Part shown: in pieces, positions 30,792 through 42,071 of the stretch
How positions within the stretch are numbered: the first letter of the stretch is position 1
Layout: every line of letters begins with the position of its first letter
NCBI RefSeq assembly: GCF_001702265.1
Contig: NZ_MAUE01000021.1
Span: forward strand, 1 to 64,000
Direction: 5' to 3'
DNA: 64,000 nt
Origin: Pseudomonas aylmerensis
GTDB taxonomy: Bacteria > Pseudomonadota > Gammaproteobacteria > Pseudomonadales > Pseudomonadaceae
The notes under the pieces: model-generated
The model's database searches: none
Seen by the model: only the letters and a program-made list of their open reading frames with translations
What the model was told of the DNA's origin: nothing
Made by a program: the position numbers and the translations under genes

Positions 30792-33602
30792 ATGGCATTG
30801 AAATCCCCCGCGTTTCGTAGAAAATTTCCGTTGCTGGTAACCGGCAGTCTGCTGGCCATGCAACCCTTCGCCACCTCATTCGTGGTCGCCGCGGAACAGT
30901 ATGACTGCTCAGTCTCTGCTTCGGGTGCCTGGGATTGCGCGCCGAAAACCGCCGCTGCCCCTCTACCACCGCGCCCGGTGCATGACGGCGCTGCCGTCAG
31001 CTCGGCCAATAGTACGGCTCAGGCCGATACCGGTGGCAAAGCCGATGCCGAGCCTAAGACCGCACTGGTTACCGAAGCCAAGGGCCGTGGCCTGCGTTCG
31101 CGCAGCGCCGACTACAGCCACCTGGACTGGGTACCGCGCGACAAGCTGACCGCAGCCCAGTTGGCCGAAACCGGTCCTTACTGCGGCGGTGCGTACATCG
31201 AGCCGATTCGTCCTGGCATGAACGACAAGACGAACAAGAGCGATGCGCCCACCTTCATCGGTGCCAAGGCCTCTCGCTACGAGCAGGAACAACAGGTCGC
31301 GACCCTGGCCGGTGACGTCGTCATGCGCCAGGGCAGCATGCAGCTGGAGTCCGAGGAAGCCAGCCTGTACCAGGCTGAAAACCGCGGCGAGCTGAACGGC
31401 AATGTGCGCATGCGCGACAACGGTGCCCTGATCGTCGGCGACCACGCCGAGGTCCAGCTGGACACCGGTGCGGCGCAGATCGACAACGCCGAGTACGTGC
31501 TGCACAAGTCGCGCATCCGCGGCAATGCGCTGTACGCCAAGCGTGCCGAAAACGCGATCATCCGTCTCAAGGACGGTACGTACACCACGTGCGAGCCAGA
31601 CAGCAACGCCTGGCAGCTCAAGGGCAACAACATCACGTTGAACCCGGCCACCGGCTTCGGTACGGCTACCAACGCGACGTTGCGGGTCAAGAACATCCCG
31701 ATCCTGTACACCCCGTACATCTATTTCCCGATCGACGACCGTCGTCAATCCGGCTTCCTGCCACCAAGCTTCAGCAGCGGCAGCGAAACCGGCTTTACCT
31801 TGGTAACGCCGTACTACTTCAACCTGGCGCCCAACTATGACGCCACGTTGTACCCGCAATACATGACCAAGCGCGGCCTGATGATGGAAGGCGAGTTCCG
31901 CTACCTCACCAAGTCCAGCGAAGGCCAGGTCGGCGGCGCGTACCTGAACGACGACAACGACGAACGCAAGCGCCAGACCGATTACGAAAAAACCCGCTAC
32001 ATGCTCAACTGGCAACACAAGGGCGGGCTGGATTCGCGTGTACTGACCCAGGTCGACTACACCACGATCAGCGACCCTTACTACTTCCAGGACCTCAAGT
32101 CCTACCAGGAAGGTGTCGAGAGCCAGGACTACGTCAACCAGCAGGGTTCCGTCACTTATCGCGGCGACACCTTCCAGGCACGTCTGAACCTGCAGGCCTA
32201 CCAGTTGGCCACGATTTCCCAGGTCACCCCGTATGACCGCCTGCCGCAGATCACCTTCAACGGTACCCTGCCGTACCATCCAGGTGGCTTGAACTTCAGC
32301 TACGAGACCGAAGCCGTACGCTTCGACCGCGACCTGGAAAACGGTAGCTTCACCAACGAAAACGGCGAGATTGAACCGCGCCTGGACACCTATGTTCGCG
32401 GCCTGACCCGTGCAAACGGTACTCGCCTGAACGTAGCGCCAGCCGTCGAATACCCGATGAACTGGACCTACGGCTTCGTGACGCCGAAGCTCAAGTACGT
32501 CTACACCAAGTACGACCTGGACCTGGACAACATCGGCAAGAACCAGATCGTTGCTGATCAGGCTGCAGCCACCGCTGCCAACCCGTACGCGGGCGGCACC
32601 TTCAAGAGCTCCCAGGACCGTGCGCTTCCGGTGGCCAGCATCGACAGCGGCCTGTACTTCGATCGCAACACCAACTGGTTCGGCAAAGACTATCGCCAGA
32701 CCCTCGAGCCGCGTGCGTTCTACCTGTACGTACCGAACAAGGACCAGAGCGATATCCCGGTGTTTGACACCAGCGAGTACTCGTTCAGCTACGCGTCGCT
32801 GTTCCGCGACAACCGCTTCAGCGGCTCCGACCGTATCGGCGACGAGAACAAGCTTTCCCTGGGCTTGACCAGCCGCTGGATCGAAGACAACGGCTTCGAG
32901 CGTCAGCGCGTATCCGTGGGCCAGGCGCTGTACTTCAAGGATCGTGAAGTGCAACTGCCGGGCATCCTGGCTTCCGACCGTGCCGACGCACAGTCCGATG
33001 TCTCGCCAATCGCCCTGGACTACGAGTTCCGCTTCAACCGCGACTGGCGCGCCACTGCCGACTACAACTGGGACACCGAGAATCACAGTCCTCGTTCCGG
33101 CAGCGCGATGCTTCACTACCAGCCGGAAGACAACCCGAACAAGATCATCAACGTCGGCTATCGCTATCGTAACGACCAGGTCGTCTACAACCAGCTGACC
33201 GGCAAATGGCAGTTCGGTGGTGACTATGGCCAGCCAGGCGATCCGAACTTCGTGAAGGATTACTACAAAATCCAGCAACACGACTTCTCGATGATGTGGC
33301 CGATCATTCCACAGTGGAACCTGATCACCCGCTGGCAGTATGACTACGCTCGCAACCGTACCCTGGAAGCCTTCGGTGGTTTCGAGTACGACAACTGCTG
33401 CTGGAAACTGCGCTTGATCAACCGTTACTGGGTTTCCAACGACGAATACAGCCAGATCGCCCCGCTTAACGAAAAGGGTGACCACGGGCTCTTCCTGCAA
33501 ATCGTCCTCAAAGGACTCGGCGGCCTGACCGGCGCCAAGGTAGAGAGCTTCCTCGACAAAGGCATTGAAGGTTATCGTGAACGTGAAGACCAAGCTTTCT
33601 GA
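30792..33602 (+). CDS. lptD: LPS-assembly protein LptD
   Basis: LptD is the outer-membrane beta-barrel that, with LptE, inserts lipopolysaccharide into the outer leaflet. The 936-residue protein has a signal peptide cut near A33/A34, a periplasmic OstA-type beta-taco (about residues 150-290) and a large C-terminal barrel. Cysteines for the disulfide pairs are present: C39 and C49 in the N-terminal part and an adjacent CC in NCCWKLR near the end. The start at 30,792 (MALKSPA) gives a proper signal peptide. It overlaps surA, whose product chaperones LptD. Confidence 0.95.
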   Translation: MALKSPAFRRKFPLLVTGSLLAMQPFATSFVVAAEQYDCSVSASGAWDCAPKTAAAPLPPRPVHDGAAVSSANSTAQADTGGKADAEPKTALVTEAKGRGLRSRSADYSHLDWVPRDKLTAAQLAETGPYCGGAYIEPIRPGMNDKTNKSDAPTFIGAKASRYEQEQQVATLAGDVVMRQGSMQLESEEASLYQAENRGELNGNVRMRDNGALIVGDHAEVQLDTGAAQIDNAEYVLHKSRIRGNALYAKRAENAIIRLKDGTYTTCEPDSNAWQLKGNNITLNPATGFGTATNATLRVKNIPILYTPYIYFPIDDRRQSGFLPPSFSSGSETGFTLVTPYYFNLAPNYDATLYPQYMTKRGLMMEGEFRYLTKSSEGQVGGAYLNDDNDERKRQTDYEKTRYMLNWQHKGGLDSRVLTQVDYTTISDPYYFQDLKSYQEGVESQDYVNQQGSVTYRGDTFQARLNLQAYQLATISQVTPYDRLPQITFNGTLPYHPGGLNFSYETEAVRFDRDLENGSFTNENGEIEPRLDTYVRGLTRANGTRLNVAPAVEYPMNWTYGFVTPKLKYVYTKYDLDLDNIGKNQIVADQAAATAANPYAGGTFKSSQDRALPVASIDSGLYFDRNTNWFGKDYRQTLEPRAFYLYVPNKDQSDIPVFDTSEYSFSYASLFRDNRFSGSDRIGDENKLSLGLTSRWIEDNGFERQRVSVGQALYFKDREVQLPGILASDRADAQSDVSPIALDYEFRFNRDWRATADYNWDTENHSPRSGSAMLHYQPEDNPNKIINVGYRYRNDQVVYNQLTGKWQFGGDYGQPGDPNFVKDYYKIQQHDFSMMWPIIPQWNLITRWQYDYARNRTLEAFGGFEYDNCCWKLRLINRYWVSNDEYSQIAPLNEKGDHGLFLQIVLKGLGGLTGAKVESFLDKGIEGYREREDQAF

Positions 33603-34917
33603 TTGTCTGCGCCCGCTAGTGCTGGGCGCGCTGTTCCTGGGTACCGCATCGGCTCACGCTGCGGTTCAAGAACTGGATAAAGTAGTGGCCATCGTCGATA
33701 ACGACGTGATCATGCAGAGCCAACTGGACCAGCGCGTCAAGGAAGTCCAGCAAACCATCGCCAAGCGTGGCGGTGGCGTGCCGCCTACCAGCGTCCTGGA
33801 CCAGCAGGTGCTTGAGCGCCTGATCGTCGAGAACCTGCAACTGCAGATCGGCGACCGTTCCGGCATCCGTATTTCGGATGAAGAACTGAACCAGGCCGTG
33901 GGCACCATTGCCCAGCGCAACAACATGAGCATTGACCAGTTCCGCGCGGCCCTGGCCCACGATGGTTTGTCCTATGAGGACGCCCGTGACCAGATCCGTC
34001 GTGAAATGATCATCAGCCGTGTGCGCCAGCGTCGTGTGGCCGAACGCGTTCAGGTGTCCGAGCAGGAAGTGAAGAACTTCCTGGCGTCTGACCTGGGCAA
34101 GATGCAGCTGTCCGAAGAGCTGCACCTGGCCAACATCCTGATCGCCACGCCTGACAGCGCCACATCCGAGCAGCTGAATGCCGCTGCGGCCAAGACCCAG
34201 GCTATCTATGATCGCCTGAAGGCCGGTGCCGACTTCGCCCAAATGGCGATCGCCCAGTCGGGCAGCGACAACGCCCTCGAAGGCGGTGACATGGGCTGGC
34301 GTAAAGCTGCTCAATTGCCACCTCCGTTCGACCGCGAGCTGAGCGCGATGGAAGTCGGTGGCATCACCCAGCCTGCACGCACGCCGGGTGGCTTCATCAT
34401 CCTCAAGCTCCTGGAAAAACGTGGCGGCGAGACCTCGCTGAAAGACGAAGTGCATGTTCGTCATATCCTGGTCAAACCAAGCGAAATCCGCAGCGAAGCG
34501 CAAACCAAGGAACTGGCCCAGAAGATCTATGACCGCATCGAAAGCGGTGAAGACTTCGCCACCCTGGCCAAGAGCTTCTCGGAAGACCCGGGTTCTGCCC
34601 TCAACGGCGGCGACTTGAACTGGATCGACCCGAAGGCCCTGGTGCCGGAGTTCCAGCAGGTGATGGCCGAAACGCCACAAGGCGTGCTGTCCAAGCCGTT
34701 CAAGACCCAATATGGCTGGCACGTACTGGAAGTCCTTGGCCGTCGCGCCACCGACAACACCAGTCAGGCCCGCGAGCAACAAGCACTGAACGTACTGCGT
34801 AACCGCAAATACGACGAAGAGCTGCAAACCTGGCTGCGTCAGATCCGTGACGAAGCTTATGTAGAGAACAAGCTGCCAGGCGCCGAGCAAACAGGCACCG
34901 ACCAGGCAGCCCAGTGA
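33577..34917 (+). CDS. surA: Periplasmic chaperone/prolyl isomerase SurA
   Basis: SurA escorts beta-barrel proteins such as LptD across the periplasm. The roughly 446-residue protein has a signal peptide (cut after SAHA), an N-terminal chaperone domain and two parvulin (PpiC) domains (about residues 185-285 and 295-395). The start is uncertain: TTG 33,565, GTG 33,577 or GTG 33,583 all read in frame. GTG 33,577 is chosen because GAAGG lies 5 bp upstream, while many relatives begin at the equivalent of 33,583. It overlaps lptD by about 25 bp and pdxA by 4 bp. Confidence 0.94.
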   Translation: MNVKTKLSDCLRPLVLGALFLGTASAHAAVQELDKVVAIVDNDVIMQSQLDQRVKEVQQTIAKRGGGVPPTSVLDQQVLERLIVENLQLQIGDRSGIRISDEELNQAVGTIAQRNNMSIDQFRAALAHDGLSYEDARDQIRREMIISRVRQRRVAERVQVSEQEVKNFLASDLGKMQLSEELHLANILIATPDSATSEQLNAAAAKTQAIYDRLKAGADFAQMAIAQSGSDNALEGGDMGWRKAAQLPPPFDRELSAMEVGGITQPARTPGGFIILKLLEKRGGETSLKDEVHVRHILVKPSEIRSEAQTKELAQKIYDRIESGEDFATLAKSFSEDPGSALNGGDLNWIDPKALVPEFQQVMAETPQGVLSKPFKTQYGWHVLEVLGRRATDNTSQAREQQALNVLRNRKYDEELQTWLRQIRDEAYVENKLPGAEQTGTDQAAQ

Positions 34918-35903
34918 AACCCCAGCGTTTCGCGGTGACACCCGGCGAGCCGGCCGGCATTGGTCCAGACCTGTGCCTGCTGCTCGCCTCGCAACCCCAG
35001 CCACACCCCCTGATTGCCATTACCAGCCGTGACCTGCTCCTTGAGCGGGCCGCGCAGCTGGGCGTGGCGGTCAATCTGCTGGACGTCGCGCCGGGCAACT
35101 GGCCTGACCTGCCTGCTCCTGCCGGCAGCCTGTACGTGTGGGACACCCCGCTTGCAGCCAAGGTCGTGGCCGGGCAGCTGAACAAGGCCAATGCGGCCTT
35201 TGTCCTGCAAACCCTGACACGTGCTGGCCAGGGCTGCATCGACGGCGACTTCGCCGGCATGATCACCGCGCCGGTGCACAAAGGCGTGATCAACGAATCC
35301 GGTATCGCCTTTTCCGGCCACACCGAATTCCTTGCCGAGCTGACGCACACCGAACAAGTCGTGATGATGTTGGCCACGCGCGGCCTGCGGGTCGCCCTGG
35401 TGACCACGCACCTGCCACTGCGCGAGATTGCCGACGCCATCACCGTTGAACGTGTCGAACGCGTAACGCGCATCCTGCACGCCGACCTGCAACATAAATT
35501 CGGCATTGCCCAACCGCGCATCCTGGTTTGTGGGCTCAACCCCCACGCCGGTGAAGGCGGCCATTTGGGCCATGAAGAAATCGACATCATCGAACCAACC
35601 CTGGAGCGTCTGCGCCAAGAAGGCATGGACCTGCGCGGCCCGCTGCCTGCAGACACTCTGTTTACCCCCAAATATCTGGAGCACTGCGATGCAGTGCTGG
35701 CGATGTACCATGACCAGGGGCTGCCCGTGCTGAAATACAAAGGCTTCGGCGCCGCAGTCAACGTGACACTGGGCCTGCCGATCATCCGCACCTCCGTCGA
35801 CCATGGCACCGCCCTGGACCTGGCAGGCAGCGGCAAGATCGATACCGGCAGCCTGCACGTGGCCCTGGAAACCGCCTATCAGATGGCCGAGACCCGTATA
35901 TGA
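34914..35903 (+). CDS. pdxA: 4-hydroxythreonine-4-phosphate dehydrogenase
   Basis: PdxA oxidises 4-phosphohydroxythreonine in pyridoxal-phosphate synthesis. The 329-residue protein has the metal-binding segment [12 protein letters not shown] and [12 protein letters not shown], typical of the family. Translation starts at GTG within the surA stop (GTGA), and the gene overlaps rsmA by 4 bp. The order surA-pdxA-rsmA-apaG-apaH is widely conserved in gamma-proteobacteria. Confidence 0.95.
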   Translation: MKPQRFAVTPGEPAGIGPDLCLLLASQPQPHPLIAITSRDLLLERAAQLGVAVNLLDVAPGNWPDLPAPAGSLYVWDTPLAAKVVAGQLNKANAAFVLQTLTRAGQGCIDGDFAGMITAPVHKGVINESGIAFSGHTEFLAELTHTEQVVMMLATRGLRVALVTTHLPLREIADAITVERVERVTRILHADLQHKFGIAQPRILVCGLNPHAGEGGHLGHEEIDIIEPTLERLRQEGMDLRGPLPADTLFTPKYLEHCDAVLAMYHDQGLPVLKYKGFGAAVNVTLGLPIIRTSVDHGTALDLAGSGKIDTGSLHVALETAYQMAETRI

Positions 35904-36712
35904 CCGAGCATTACCAACACCGGGCGCGCAAGCGCTTCGGGCAAAACTTCCTGCACGACGCTGGCGTGATCGACCGCATCCTGCGCTCCATCCATGCCAA
36001 GCCCGAAGACCGCCTGCTGGAAATCGGCCCGGGCCAGGGCGCACTGACCCAAGGCCTGTTGGCCAGCGGCGGCCAACTGGACGTGGTGGAACTGGACAAG
36101 GACCTGATCCCGATCCTCAACCAGCAGTTCGCCGGCAAGCCCAACTTCAATCTGCACCAGGGCGACGCCCTGAAGTTCGACTTCAACACCCTCAATGCCG
36201 CGCCCAACAGCCTGCGCGTAGTCGGCAACCTGCCGTACAACATCTCCACACCGCTGATTTTCCACCTGCTGAACAACGCCGGGATCATCCGCGACATGCA
36301 CTTCATGCTGCAGAAAGAAGTGGTCGAACGCCTGGCTGCAGGGCCTGGTGGTGGTGATTGGGGCCGCCTGTCGATCATGGTCCAGTACCACTGCCGCGTG
36401 GAACATCTGTTCAACGTCGGCCCAGGTGCGTTCAATCCACCGCCCAAGGTTGACTCAGCCATCGTGCGCCTGGTGCCGCACGCCGTTCTGCCGCACCCGG
36501 CCAAGGATCACAAGCTGCTCGAGCGCGTGGTGCGCGAAGCGTTCAATCAGCGCCGCAAGACCCTGCGCAACACGCTCAAGGCGCTGTTGAGCAACGCCGA
36601 AATCGAAGCCGCCGGCGTCGACGGCAGCCTGCGCCCCGAACAACTGGACCTGGCGGCGTTCGTGCGCCTGGCGGACCAGCTTGCCATTCAGCCCGCCCCC
36701 GCCGTCGAATAA
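35900..36712 (+). CDS. rsmA: 16S rRNA dimethyladenosine transferase
   Basis: RsmA (KsgA) dimethylates two adjacent adenines near the 3' end of 16S rRNA, a late ribosome-assembly check. The 270-residue protein has the SAM-binding motif [11 protein letters not shown] and the catalytic NLPYNIS. It overlaps pdxA by 4 bp. A REPIN and a hairpin separate it from apaG. Confidence 0.96.
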   Translation: MTEHYQHRARKRFGQNFLHDAGVIDRILRSIHAKPEDRLLEIGPGQGALTQGLLASGGQLDVVELDKDLIPILNQQFAGKPNFNLHQGDALKFDFNTLNAAPNSLRVVGNLPYNISTPLIFHLLNNAGIIRDMHFMLQKEVVERLAAGPGGGDWGRLSIMVQYHCRVEHLFNVGPGAFNPPPKVDSAIVRLVPHAVLPHPAKDHKLLERVVREAFNQRRKTLRNTLKALLSNAEIEAAGVDGSLRPEQLDLAAFVRLADQLAIQPAPAVE

Positions 36713-36717
36713 CCCCG

Positions 36718-36781
36718 TAGCAGCCGGCTTGCCGGCGATGGCGCACTCAAACTCGCTATCGCCAACAAGCCGGCTCTAACA
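36718..36781. repeat. REPIN, CCGGCTTGCCGGCGAT type
   Basis: GTAGCAGCCGGCTTGCCGGC is complementary, with mismatches, to the right arm ending AACAAGCCGGCTCTAACA. The same family occurs at 44,921-44,989. Confidence 0.8.
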
Positions 36782-36796
36782 AGGGCGTGCCCACCC

Positions 36797-36817
36797 GGCC
36801 AGACGGCATGTCTGGCC
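36797..36817 (+). terminator. Hairpin between rsmA and apaG
   Basis: GGCCAGAC-GGCAT-GTCTGGCC is a perfect 8-bp stem without a T-run. It could slow or end the surA-pdxA-rsmA transcript. Confidence 0.4.
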
Positions 36818-36887
36818 TAGTGCCCACCTATTGGCCTAGACTGATCCGCATCTGCTGTCCTCCGCTTTTGCTTTTAAGGCCTCTTGC

Positions 36888-37268
36888 ATGTCCGATCCTC
36901 GCTACCAGATCGACGTCAGCGTCGTCACCCGCTTCCTGGCGGACCAATCGCAACCTGAACAGAACCGCTTCGCCTTTGCCTACACCATCACGGTGAAAAA
37001 CAACGGGCTGGTGCCGGCCAAGCTGCTGTCACGCCACTGGGTGATCACCGACGGTGACGGCCAGGTCGAGGAAGTGCGCGGCGCCGGGGTGGTCGGCCAG
37101 CAACCGTTGATCGATATTGGCGCCAGCCACACCTACAGCAGCGGCACGGTGATGACCTCCAAGGTCGGCACCATGCAAGGCTCCTATCAGATGAAAGCCA
37201 CCGACGGCCAACTGTTCGACGCCGTCATTGCTCCCTTTCGCCTTGCCGTGCCGGGAGCCCTGCACTGA
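36888..37268 (+). CDS. apaG: ApaG protein
   Basis: The 126-residue protein is a single beta-sandwich ApaG domain whose exact role is unsettled. Conserved parts are [21 protein letters not shown] and MQGSYQM. Its stop overlaps the apaH start by one base (TGATG), so the two are translationally coupled. Confidence 0.94.
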   Translation: MSDPRYQIDVSVVTRFLADQSQPEQNRFAFAYTITVKNNGLVPAKLLSRHWVITDGDGQVEEVRGAGVVGQQPLIDIGASHTYSSGTVMTSKVGTMQGSYQMKATDGQLFDAVIAPFRLAVPGALH

Positions 37269-38119
37269 TGGCGATGTACGCGGTCGGTGACCTGCAAGGC
37301 TGCCTGGAGCCCCTCAAGTGCCTGCTCGAGCGCGTCGCCTTCGACCCGTCGCGCGATCGCCTGTGGCTGGTGGGTGACCTGGTCAATCGTGGCCCGCAAT
37401 CGCTGGAGACGCTGCGCTACCTCTATAGCCTGCGCGACTCGCTGGTGTGCGTACTCGGCAACCACGATCTGCACTTGCTGGCGGCCGGCAATAACATCGA
37501 ACGCCTGAAAAAGGGCGACACCCTGCGCGAAATCCTCGAAGCCCCGGATCGGGCCGAATTGCTCGACTGGCTGCGTCGGCAAAAACTCATGCATTACGAC
37601 GAAGGCCGCAACATGGCCATGGTGCATGCTGGCATCCCGCCGCAGTGGACGTTGAAGAAAGCCCTCAAGTGCGCCGCCGAAGTCGAGACCGCGCTGGCTG
37701 ATGACACCCTCTACACCACCTACCTCGACGGCATGTACGGCAATGAGCCAGTGAAGTGGGACAACGACCTTACCGGCGTGACCCGCCTGCGGGTCATCAC
37801 CAACTACTTCACCCGCATGCGTTTCTGCACTGCCGAGGGCAAGCTGGACCTCAAGAGCAAGGAAGGCGCCGACACCGCGCTGCCCGGCTACAAGCCCTGG
37901 TTCGCCCATAAAGAGCGCAAGACCCGCGACACGCAGATTGTCTTCGGTCACTGGGCCGCCCTTGAGGGTAAATGCGACGAGCCCGGCGTGTTCGCCCTCG
38001 ACACCGGCTGTGTGTGGGGCGGCACCATGACCCTGATGAACATCGACACCGGCGAGCGCCACGGCTGCCAGTGTCAATCCACCCTTCCCGTTACACTGCC
38101 GGCTGCCGCCAAGCGCTAG
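37268..38119 (+). CDS. apaH: Diadenosine tetraphosphatase ApaH
   Basis: ApaH hydrolyses Ap4A symmetrically to two ADP and can remove Np4 caps from RNA. The 283-residue metallophosphatase has GDLQGC, GDLVNRG and GNHDLHLL in the first 70 residues. It ends 29 bp before glpE and is probably co-transcribed with apaG. Confidence 0.95.
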   Translation: MAMYAVGDLQGCLEPLKCLLERVAFDPSRDRLWLVGDLVNRGPQSLETLRYLYSLRDSLVCVLGNHDLHLLAAGNNIERLKKGDTLREILEAPDRAELLDWLRRQKLMHYDEGRNMAMVHAGIPPQWTLKKALKCAAEVETALADDTLYTTYLDGMYGNEPVKWDNDLTGVTRLRVITNYFTRMRFCTAEGKLDLKSKEGADTALPGYKPWFAHKERKTRDTQIVFGHWAALEGKCDEPGVFALDTGCVWGGTMTLMNIDTGERHGCQCQSTLPVTLPAAAKR

Positions 38120-38148
38120 ACGCAGCCGCCATGCCCAAGGAGCCCGCC

Positions 38149-38478
38149 ATGAGCGAATTCAAACGTATCCCTCCCGAACAAGCCCAGGCCCTGCGCGAGC
38201 AAGGTGCCGTGGTGGTCGACATCCGTGACCAGCCGACGTATGTGGCAGGCCACATCACCGGTGCCCAGCACCTGGACAACGTCAACATCGCCGATTTCAT
38301 CCGCGCCGCCGACCTCGACGCGCCGCTAATCGTGGCCTGCTACCACGGCAACTCCAGCCAGAGCGCGGCCGCCTATCTGGTCAGCCAGGGCTTCTCCGAC
38401 GTCTACAGCCTGGACGGTGGCTTTGAGCTGTGGCGTACGACGTATCCTGCAGAAATTGCTTCAGGGGATTCGCAATAA
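38149..38478 (+). CDS. glpE: Thiosulfate sulfurtransferase GlpE
   Basis: This single-domain rhodanese moves sulfane sulfur from thiosulfate to acceptors such as cyanide or thioredoxin. The 109-residue protein has the active-site loop CYHGNSS. AAGGAG lies 6 bp before the ATG at 38,149; an ATG at 38,131 has no such site. Confidence 0.92.
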   Translation: MSEFKRIPPEQAQALREQGAVVVDIRDQPTYVAGHITGAQHLDNVNIADFIRAADLDAPLIVACYHGNSSQSAAAYLVSQGFSDVYSLDGGFELWRTTYPAEIASGDSQ

Positions 38479-38566
38479 TTTTTTTCACACCCCGCTACCC
38501 CGCGTGACGCTTGGGCTCGCGCCGCTTCTGACGAACGGCGCAGCCAAACTAATTGCGCATCGCGCC

Positions 38567-38593
38567 TTGACCTCTCCGATTCCGAACTATCCT
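38567..38593 (+). promoter_or_regulatory. Candidate stationary-phase promoter of prkA
   Basis: CTATCCTTAA (38,587-38,596) resembles the RpoS -10 CTATACTTAA. TTGACC lies at 38,567-38,572 with a short spacer. It is about 170 bp upstream of prkA. The homologous E. coli operon is induced by RpoS and starvation. Confidence 0.45.
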
Positions 38594-38763
38594 TAAGCGC
38601 AGGCCATCCGAATCAGGGGAGAGCCGGTACACCGGCGTGCGGGTCATCGGTAGCGTTTCAGGGTGTTCTGGGGGGAAAACGGCCATTGGCGTTCGTCAAT
38701 GACTGCCAGCATCGACTGATTGATCCGGCGTCGGCTCCACGTATCGAGCGAGGTGACGACGTC

Positions 38764-40686
38764 ATGAGTATTTTCAGCCACTTCCAACAACGCTTCGCAT
38801 CCACACAGCAGGAAGAACTCACGCTTCAAGAGTATCTCGAGCTGTGCAAACAGGATCGCAGCACCTACGCGTCTGCCGCCGAGCGCCTGCTATTGGCGAT
38901 TGGCGAGCCGGAGCTGGTGGAAACCGCCAACAATTCGCGCCTGTCGCGAATATTCTCCAACAAGGTGATCCGCCGCTATCCGGCCTTTGAAGACTTCCAC
39001 GGCATGGAAGAATGCATAGACCAGATCGTCTCCTACTTCCGCCACGCCGCCCAAGGCCTGGAGGAGAAGAAACAGATCCTCTATCTGCTCGGCCCCGTCG
39101 GCGGCGGTAAATCGTCCCTGGCCGAAAAACTCAAACAACTGATCGAGAAGGTGCCCTTCTACGCCATCAAGGGCTCACCGGTCTTCGAGTCGCCCCTGGG
39201 CCTGTTCAACGCCACGGAAGATGGCGCGATCCTCGAAGAAGACTTCGGCATCCCACGCCGCTACCTCAACACCATCATGTCGCCCTGGGCCACCAAGCGC
39301 CTGGCCGAATTCGGCGGCGACATCAGCCAGTTCCGCGTCGTGAAACTCTACCCATCGATCCTCAACCAGATCGGCGTGGCCAAGACCGAACCTGGCGACG
39401 AGAACAACCAGGACATCTCGGCGCTGGTCGGCAAGGTCGATATCCGCAAACTGGAAGAATTCCCACAGAACGACGCCGACGCCTATAGCTACTCGGGCGC
39501 ACTGTGCCGGGCCAACCAGGGCCTGATGGAGTTCGTGGAGATGTTCAAGGCGCCGATCAAGGTGCTGCACCCATTGCTCACCGCGACCCAGGAAGGCAAC
39601 TACAACAGTACCGAAGGCCTCGGCGCGATTCCGTTCACCGGGATCCTGCTGGCCCACTCCAACGAATCGGAATGGCACACCTTCCGCAACAACAAGAACA
39701 ACGAGGCCTTCATCGACCGGATCTATATCGTCAAGGTGCCGTACTGCCTGCGCGTCAGCGATGAGATCAAGATCTACGACAAGCTGCTGTTCAACAGCTC
39801 CCTGGCCAAGGCGCATTGCGCACCCGACACCCTGAAGATGCTCGCCCAGTTCACCGTGCTGTCGCGCCTCAAGGAGCCGGAGAACTCGAATATCTATTCG
39901 AAGATGCGCGTATACGACGGCGAAAACCTCAAGGACACCGATCCCAAGGCCAAGTCGATCCAGGAATACCGCGACACGGCAGGTGTGGATGAGGGCATGA
40001 ACGGCCTGTCGACACGTTTCGCGTTCAAGATCCTGTCCAAGGTCTTCAACTTCGACCCCCATGAGATTGCCGCCAACCCGGTGCACTTGCTGTATGTGCT
40101 GGAGCAGCAGATCGAACAGGAACAATTCCAGGCCGAAACCCGCGAGCGCTACCTGCGCTTCCTCAAGGAATACCTGGCACCGCGCTACATCGAGTTCATT
40201 GGCAAGGAAATCCAGACGGCTTACCTGGAGTCCTACAGCGAATACGGCCAGAACATTTTCGATCGCTACGTGCTGTACGCCGACTTCTGGATCCAGGACC
40301 AGGAATATCGCGACCCGGAAACCGGCGAAATCCTCAACCGCGTGGCCCTCAACGAGGAACTGGAAAAGATCGAAAAACCGGCAGGTATCAGCAATCCGAA
40401 GGATTTCCGCAACGAGATCGTCAACTTCGTGTTGCGCGCCCGCGCCAACAACAACGGCAAGAACCCCACCTGGCTCAGCTACGAGAAGCTGCGGGTGGTC
40501 ATCGAGAAGAAAATGTTCTCCAACACCGAGGATCTGCTGCCGGTCATCAGCTTCAATGCCAAGGCCAGCAAGGAGGATCAGCAAAAACACAACGACTTCG
40601 TCACACGAATGGTCGAGCGTGGCTACACCGACAAACAGGTACGGCTGCTCTCCGAGTGGTACCTGCGAGTTCGTAAATCGCAGTAA
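38764..40686 (+). CDS. prkA: Serine protein kinase PrkA
   Basis: PrkA (YeaG) is an AAA+ type protein kinase linked to stationary-phase and nitrogen-starvation responses. The 640-residue protein has the P-loop GPVGGGKS (residues 110-117) within a PrkA AAA domain and a C-terminal kinase-like domain (from about residue 380). The start at 38,764 (MSIFSHF) is the family start. The gene heads the prkA-yeaH-spoVR set. Confidence 0.93.
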   Translation: MSIFSHFQQRFASTQQEELTLQEYLELCKQDRSTYASAAERLLLAIGEPELVETANNSRLSRIFSNKVIRRYPAFEDFHGMEECIDQIVSYFRHAAQGLEEKKQILYLLGPVGGGKSSLAEKLKQLIEKVPFYAIKGSPVFESPLGLFNATEDGAILEEDFGIPRRYLNTIMSPWATKRLAEFGGDISQFRVVKLYPSILNQIGVAKTEPGDENNQDISALVGKVDIRKLEEFPQNDADAYSYSGALCRANQGLMEFVEMFKAPIKVLHPLLTATQEGNYNSTEGLGAIPFTGILLAHSNESEWHTFRNNKNNEAFIDRIYIVKVPYCLRVSDEIKIYDKLLFNSSLAKAHCAPDTLKMLAQFTVLSRLKEPENSNIYSKMRVYDGENLKDTDPKAKSIQEYRDTAGVDEGMNGLSTRFAFKILSKVFNFDPHEIAANPVHLLYVLEQQIEQEQFQAETRERYLRFLKEYLAPRYIEFIGKEIQTAYLESYSEYGQNIFDRYVLYADFWIQDQEYRDPETGEILNRVALNEELEKIEKPAGISNPKDFRNEIVNFVLRARANNNGKNPTWLSYEKLRVVIEKKMFSNTEDLLPVISFNAKASKEDQQKHNDFVTRMVERGYTDKQVRLLSEWYLRVRKSQ

Positions 40687-40703
40687 GGCAGCGGCAGGCG
40701 TGC

Positions 40704-40728
40704 GCTGCCAGGTCTTTGGCCTGGCAGC
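40704..40728 (+). other. Hairpin after prkA
   Basis: GCTGCCAGG and CCTGGCAGC form a perfect 9-bp stem just after prkA. There is no T-run, so it may stabilise or separate the prkA part of the transcript. Confidence 0.5.
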
Positions 40729-40730
40729 TG

Positions 40731-40790
40731 ACCGCTTGTCTCTAAGCTTCCAGCTCGCGGCTTGAAGCTTGTAACGTGAAGCTGCCCGGA
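40731..40790. repeat. AGCTTCAAGC-type intergenic repeat, second copy
   Basis: Units related to GCTTGAAGCTTG and GTGAAGCTG appear in tandem between prkA and yeaH. The family is the same as at 4,730-4,790. Confidence 0.5.
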
Positions 40791-40799
40791 GGGCTCCCC

Positions 40800-42071
40800 A
40801 TGAGCTATGTGATCGACCGACGCCTCAATGGCAAGAACAAGAGCACGGTAAACCGCCAGCGTTTCCTGCGGCGTTACCGTGACCACATCAAAAAGGCCGT
40901 TGAAGAGGCCGTCAGCCGCCGCTCCATCACCGACATGGAGCATGGTGAACAGATCAGCATTCCCGGAAGGGACATCGACGAACCAGTGCTTCACCATGGC
41001 CGGGGCGGCAAACAGACCGTCGTGCATCCCGGCAACAAGGAATTCACCACCGGCGAACATATCCAGCGCCCCCAAGGCGGTGGCGGCGGCAAGGGCCCGG
41101 GCAAGGCCGGCAATTCCGGCGAAGGCATGGATGAGTTCGTGTTCCAGATCACCCAGGAAGAGTTCCTCGAGTTCATGTTCGAGGACCTGGAGCTGCCCAA
41201 CCTGGTCAAGCGCAACCTGACCGGCACCGATACCTACAAGACCGTACGCGCCGGGATCAGCAACGAGGGCAACCCGTCCCGGATCAACATCATTCGTACC
41301 CTGCGCTCGGCCCACGCCCGGCGTATCGCCCTGTCCGGCAGCAGCCGCGCCAAACTGAAGGAAGCCAAGGAAGAACTGGCACGCTTGAAACGCGAAGAAC
41401 CGGACAACTTCGGCGATATTCAGGAAATGGAAGCGGAAATCGAAAAACTCAGCGCGCGTATCCATCGCGTGCCGTTTCTCGACACCTTCGACCTCAAGTA
41501 CAACCTGCTGGTCAAGCAGCCCAACCCCAGTTCCAAGGCCGTGATGTTCTGCCTGATGGACGTGTCCGGCTCCATGACCCAGGCCACGAAGGACATCGCC
41601 AAGCGGTTCTTCATCCTGCTGTACCTGTTCCTGAAGCGAAACTACGACAAGATCGACGTGGTGTTTATCCGTCATCACACCAGCGCCCGGGAAGTCGACG
41701 AGGAGGAGTTCTTCTACTCAAGGGAAACCGGCGGCACCATCGTCTCCAGCGCCTTGAAGCTGATGCAGGAGATCATGGCCGAACGCTACCCGGCCAACGA
41801 GTGGAACATCTACGCCGCCCAGGCTTCCGACGGCGACAACTGGAACGACGATTCACCGATCTGCCGCGACATCCTGATCAACCAGATCATGCCGTTCGTG
41901 CAGTACTACACGTACGTCGAGATCACCCCCCGTGAGCACCAGGCCCTGTGGTTTGAATACGAGCGCATCGGCGAAGCCTTTGCCGATACATTCGCGCAAC
42001 AGCAACTGGTCTCGGCCGGCGATATCTACCCGGTCTTCCGTGAACTCTTCCAGCGCAGGTTAGTGACATGA
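40800..42071 (+). CDS. yeaH: YeaH/YhbH (DUF444) protein
   Basis: The 423-residue protein has a basic N-terminus, a glycine-rich linker (about residues 95-112), a charged coiled-coil stretch (about 185-225) and a C-terminal von Willebrand A-like domain with the metal site DVSGSM (D254, S256, S258). Its role is unknown, but it always travels with prkA and spoVR. CGGAGGG precedes the ATG at 40,800. It overlaps spoVR by 4 bp. Confidence 0.9.
   Translation: MSYVIDRRLNGKNKSTVNRQRFLRRYRDHIKKAVEEAVSRRSITDMEHGEQISIPGRDIDEPVLHHGRGGKQTVVHPGNKEFTTGEHIQRPQGGGGGKGPGKAGNSGEGMDEFVFQITQEEFLEFMFEDLELPNLVKRNLTGTDTYKTVRAGISNEGNPSRINIIRTLRSAHARRIALSGSSRAKLKEAKEELARLKREEPDNFGDIQEMEAEIEKLSARIHRVPFLDTFDLKYNLLVKQPNPSSKAVMFCLMDVSGSMTQATKDIAKRFFILLYLFLKRNYDKIDVVFIRHHTSAREVDEEEFFYSRETGGTIVSSALKLMQEIMAERYPANEWNIYAAQASDGDNWNDDSPICRDILINQIMPFVQYYTYVEITPREHQALWFEYERIGEAFADTFAQQQLVSAGDIYPVFRELFQRRLVT

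Noticed and set aside
30963..33593. Open frame of 876 codons on the minus strand opposite lptD
   Set aside because: It is a by-product of the codon use of lptD. Its translation is Val/Ala/Gln-rich without recognisable domains, and lptD is certain.
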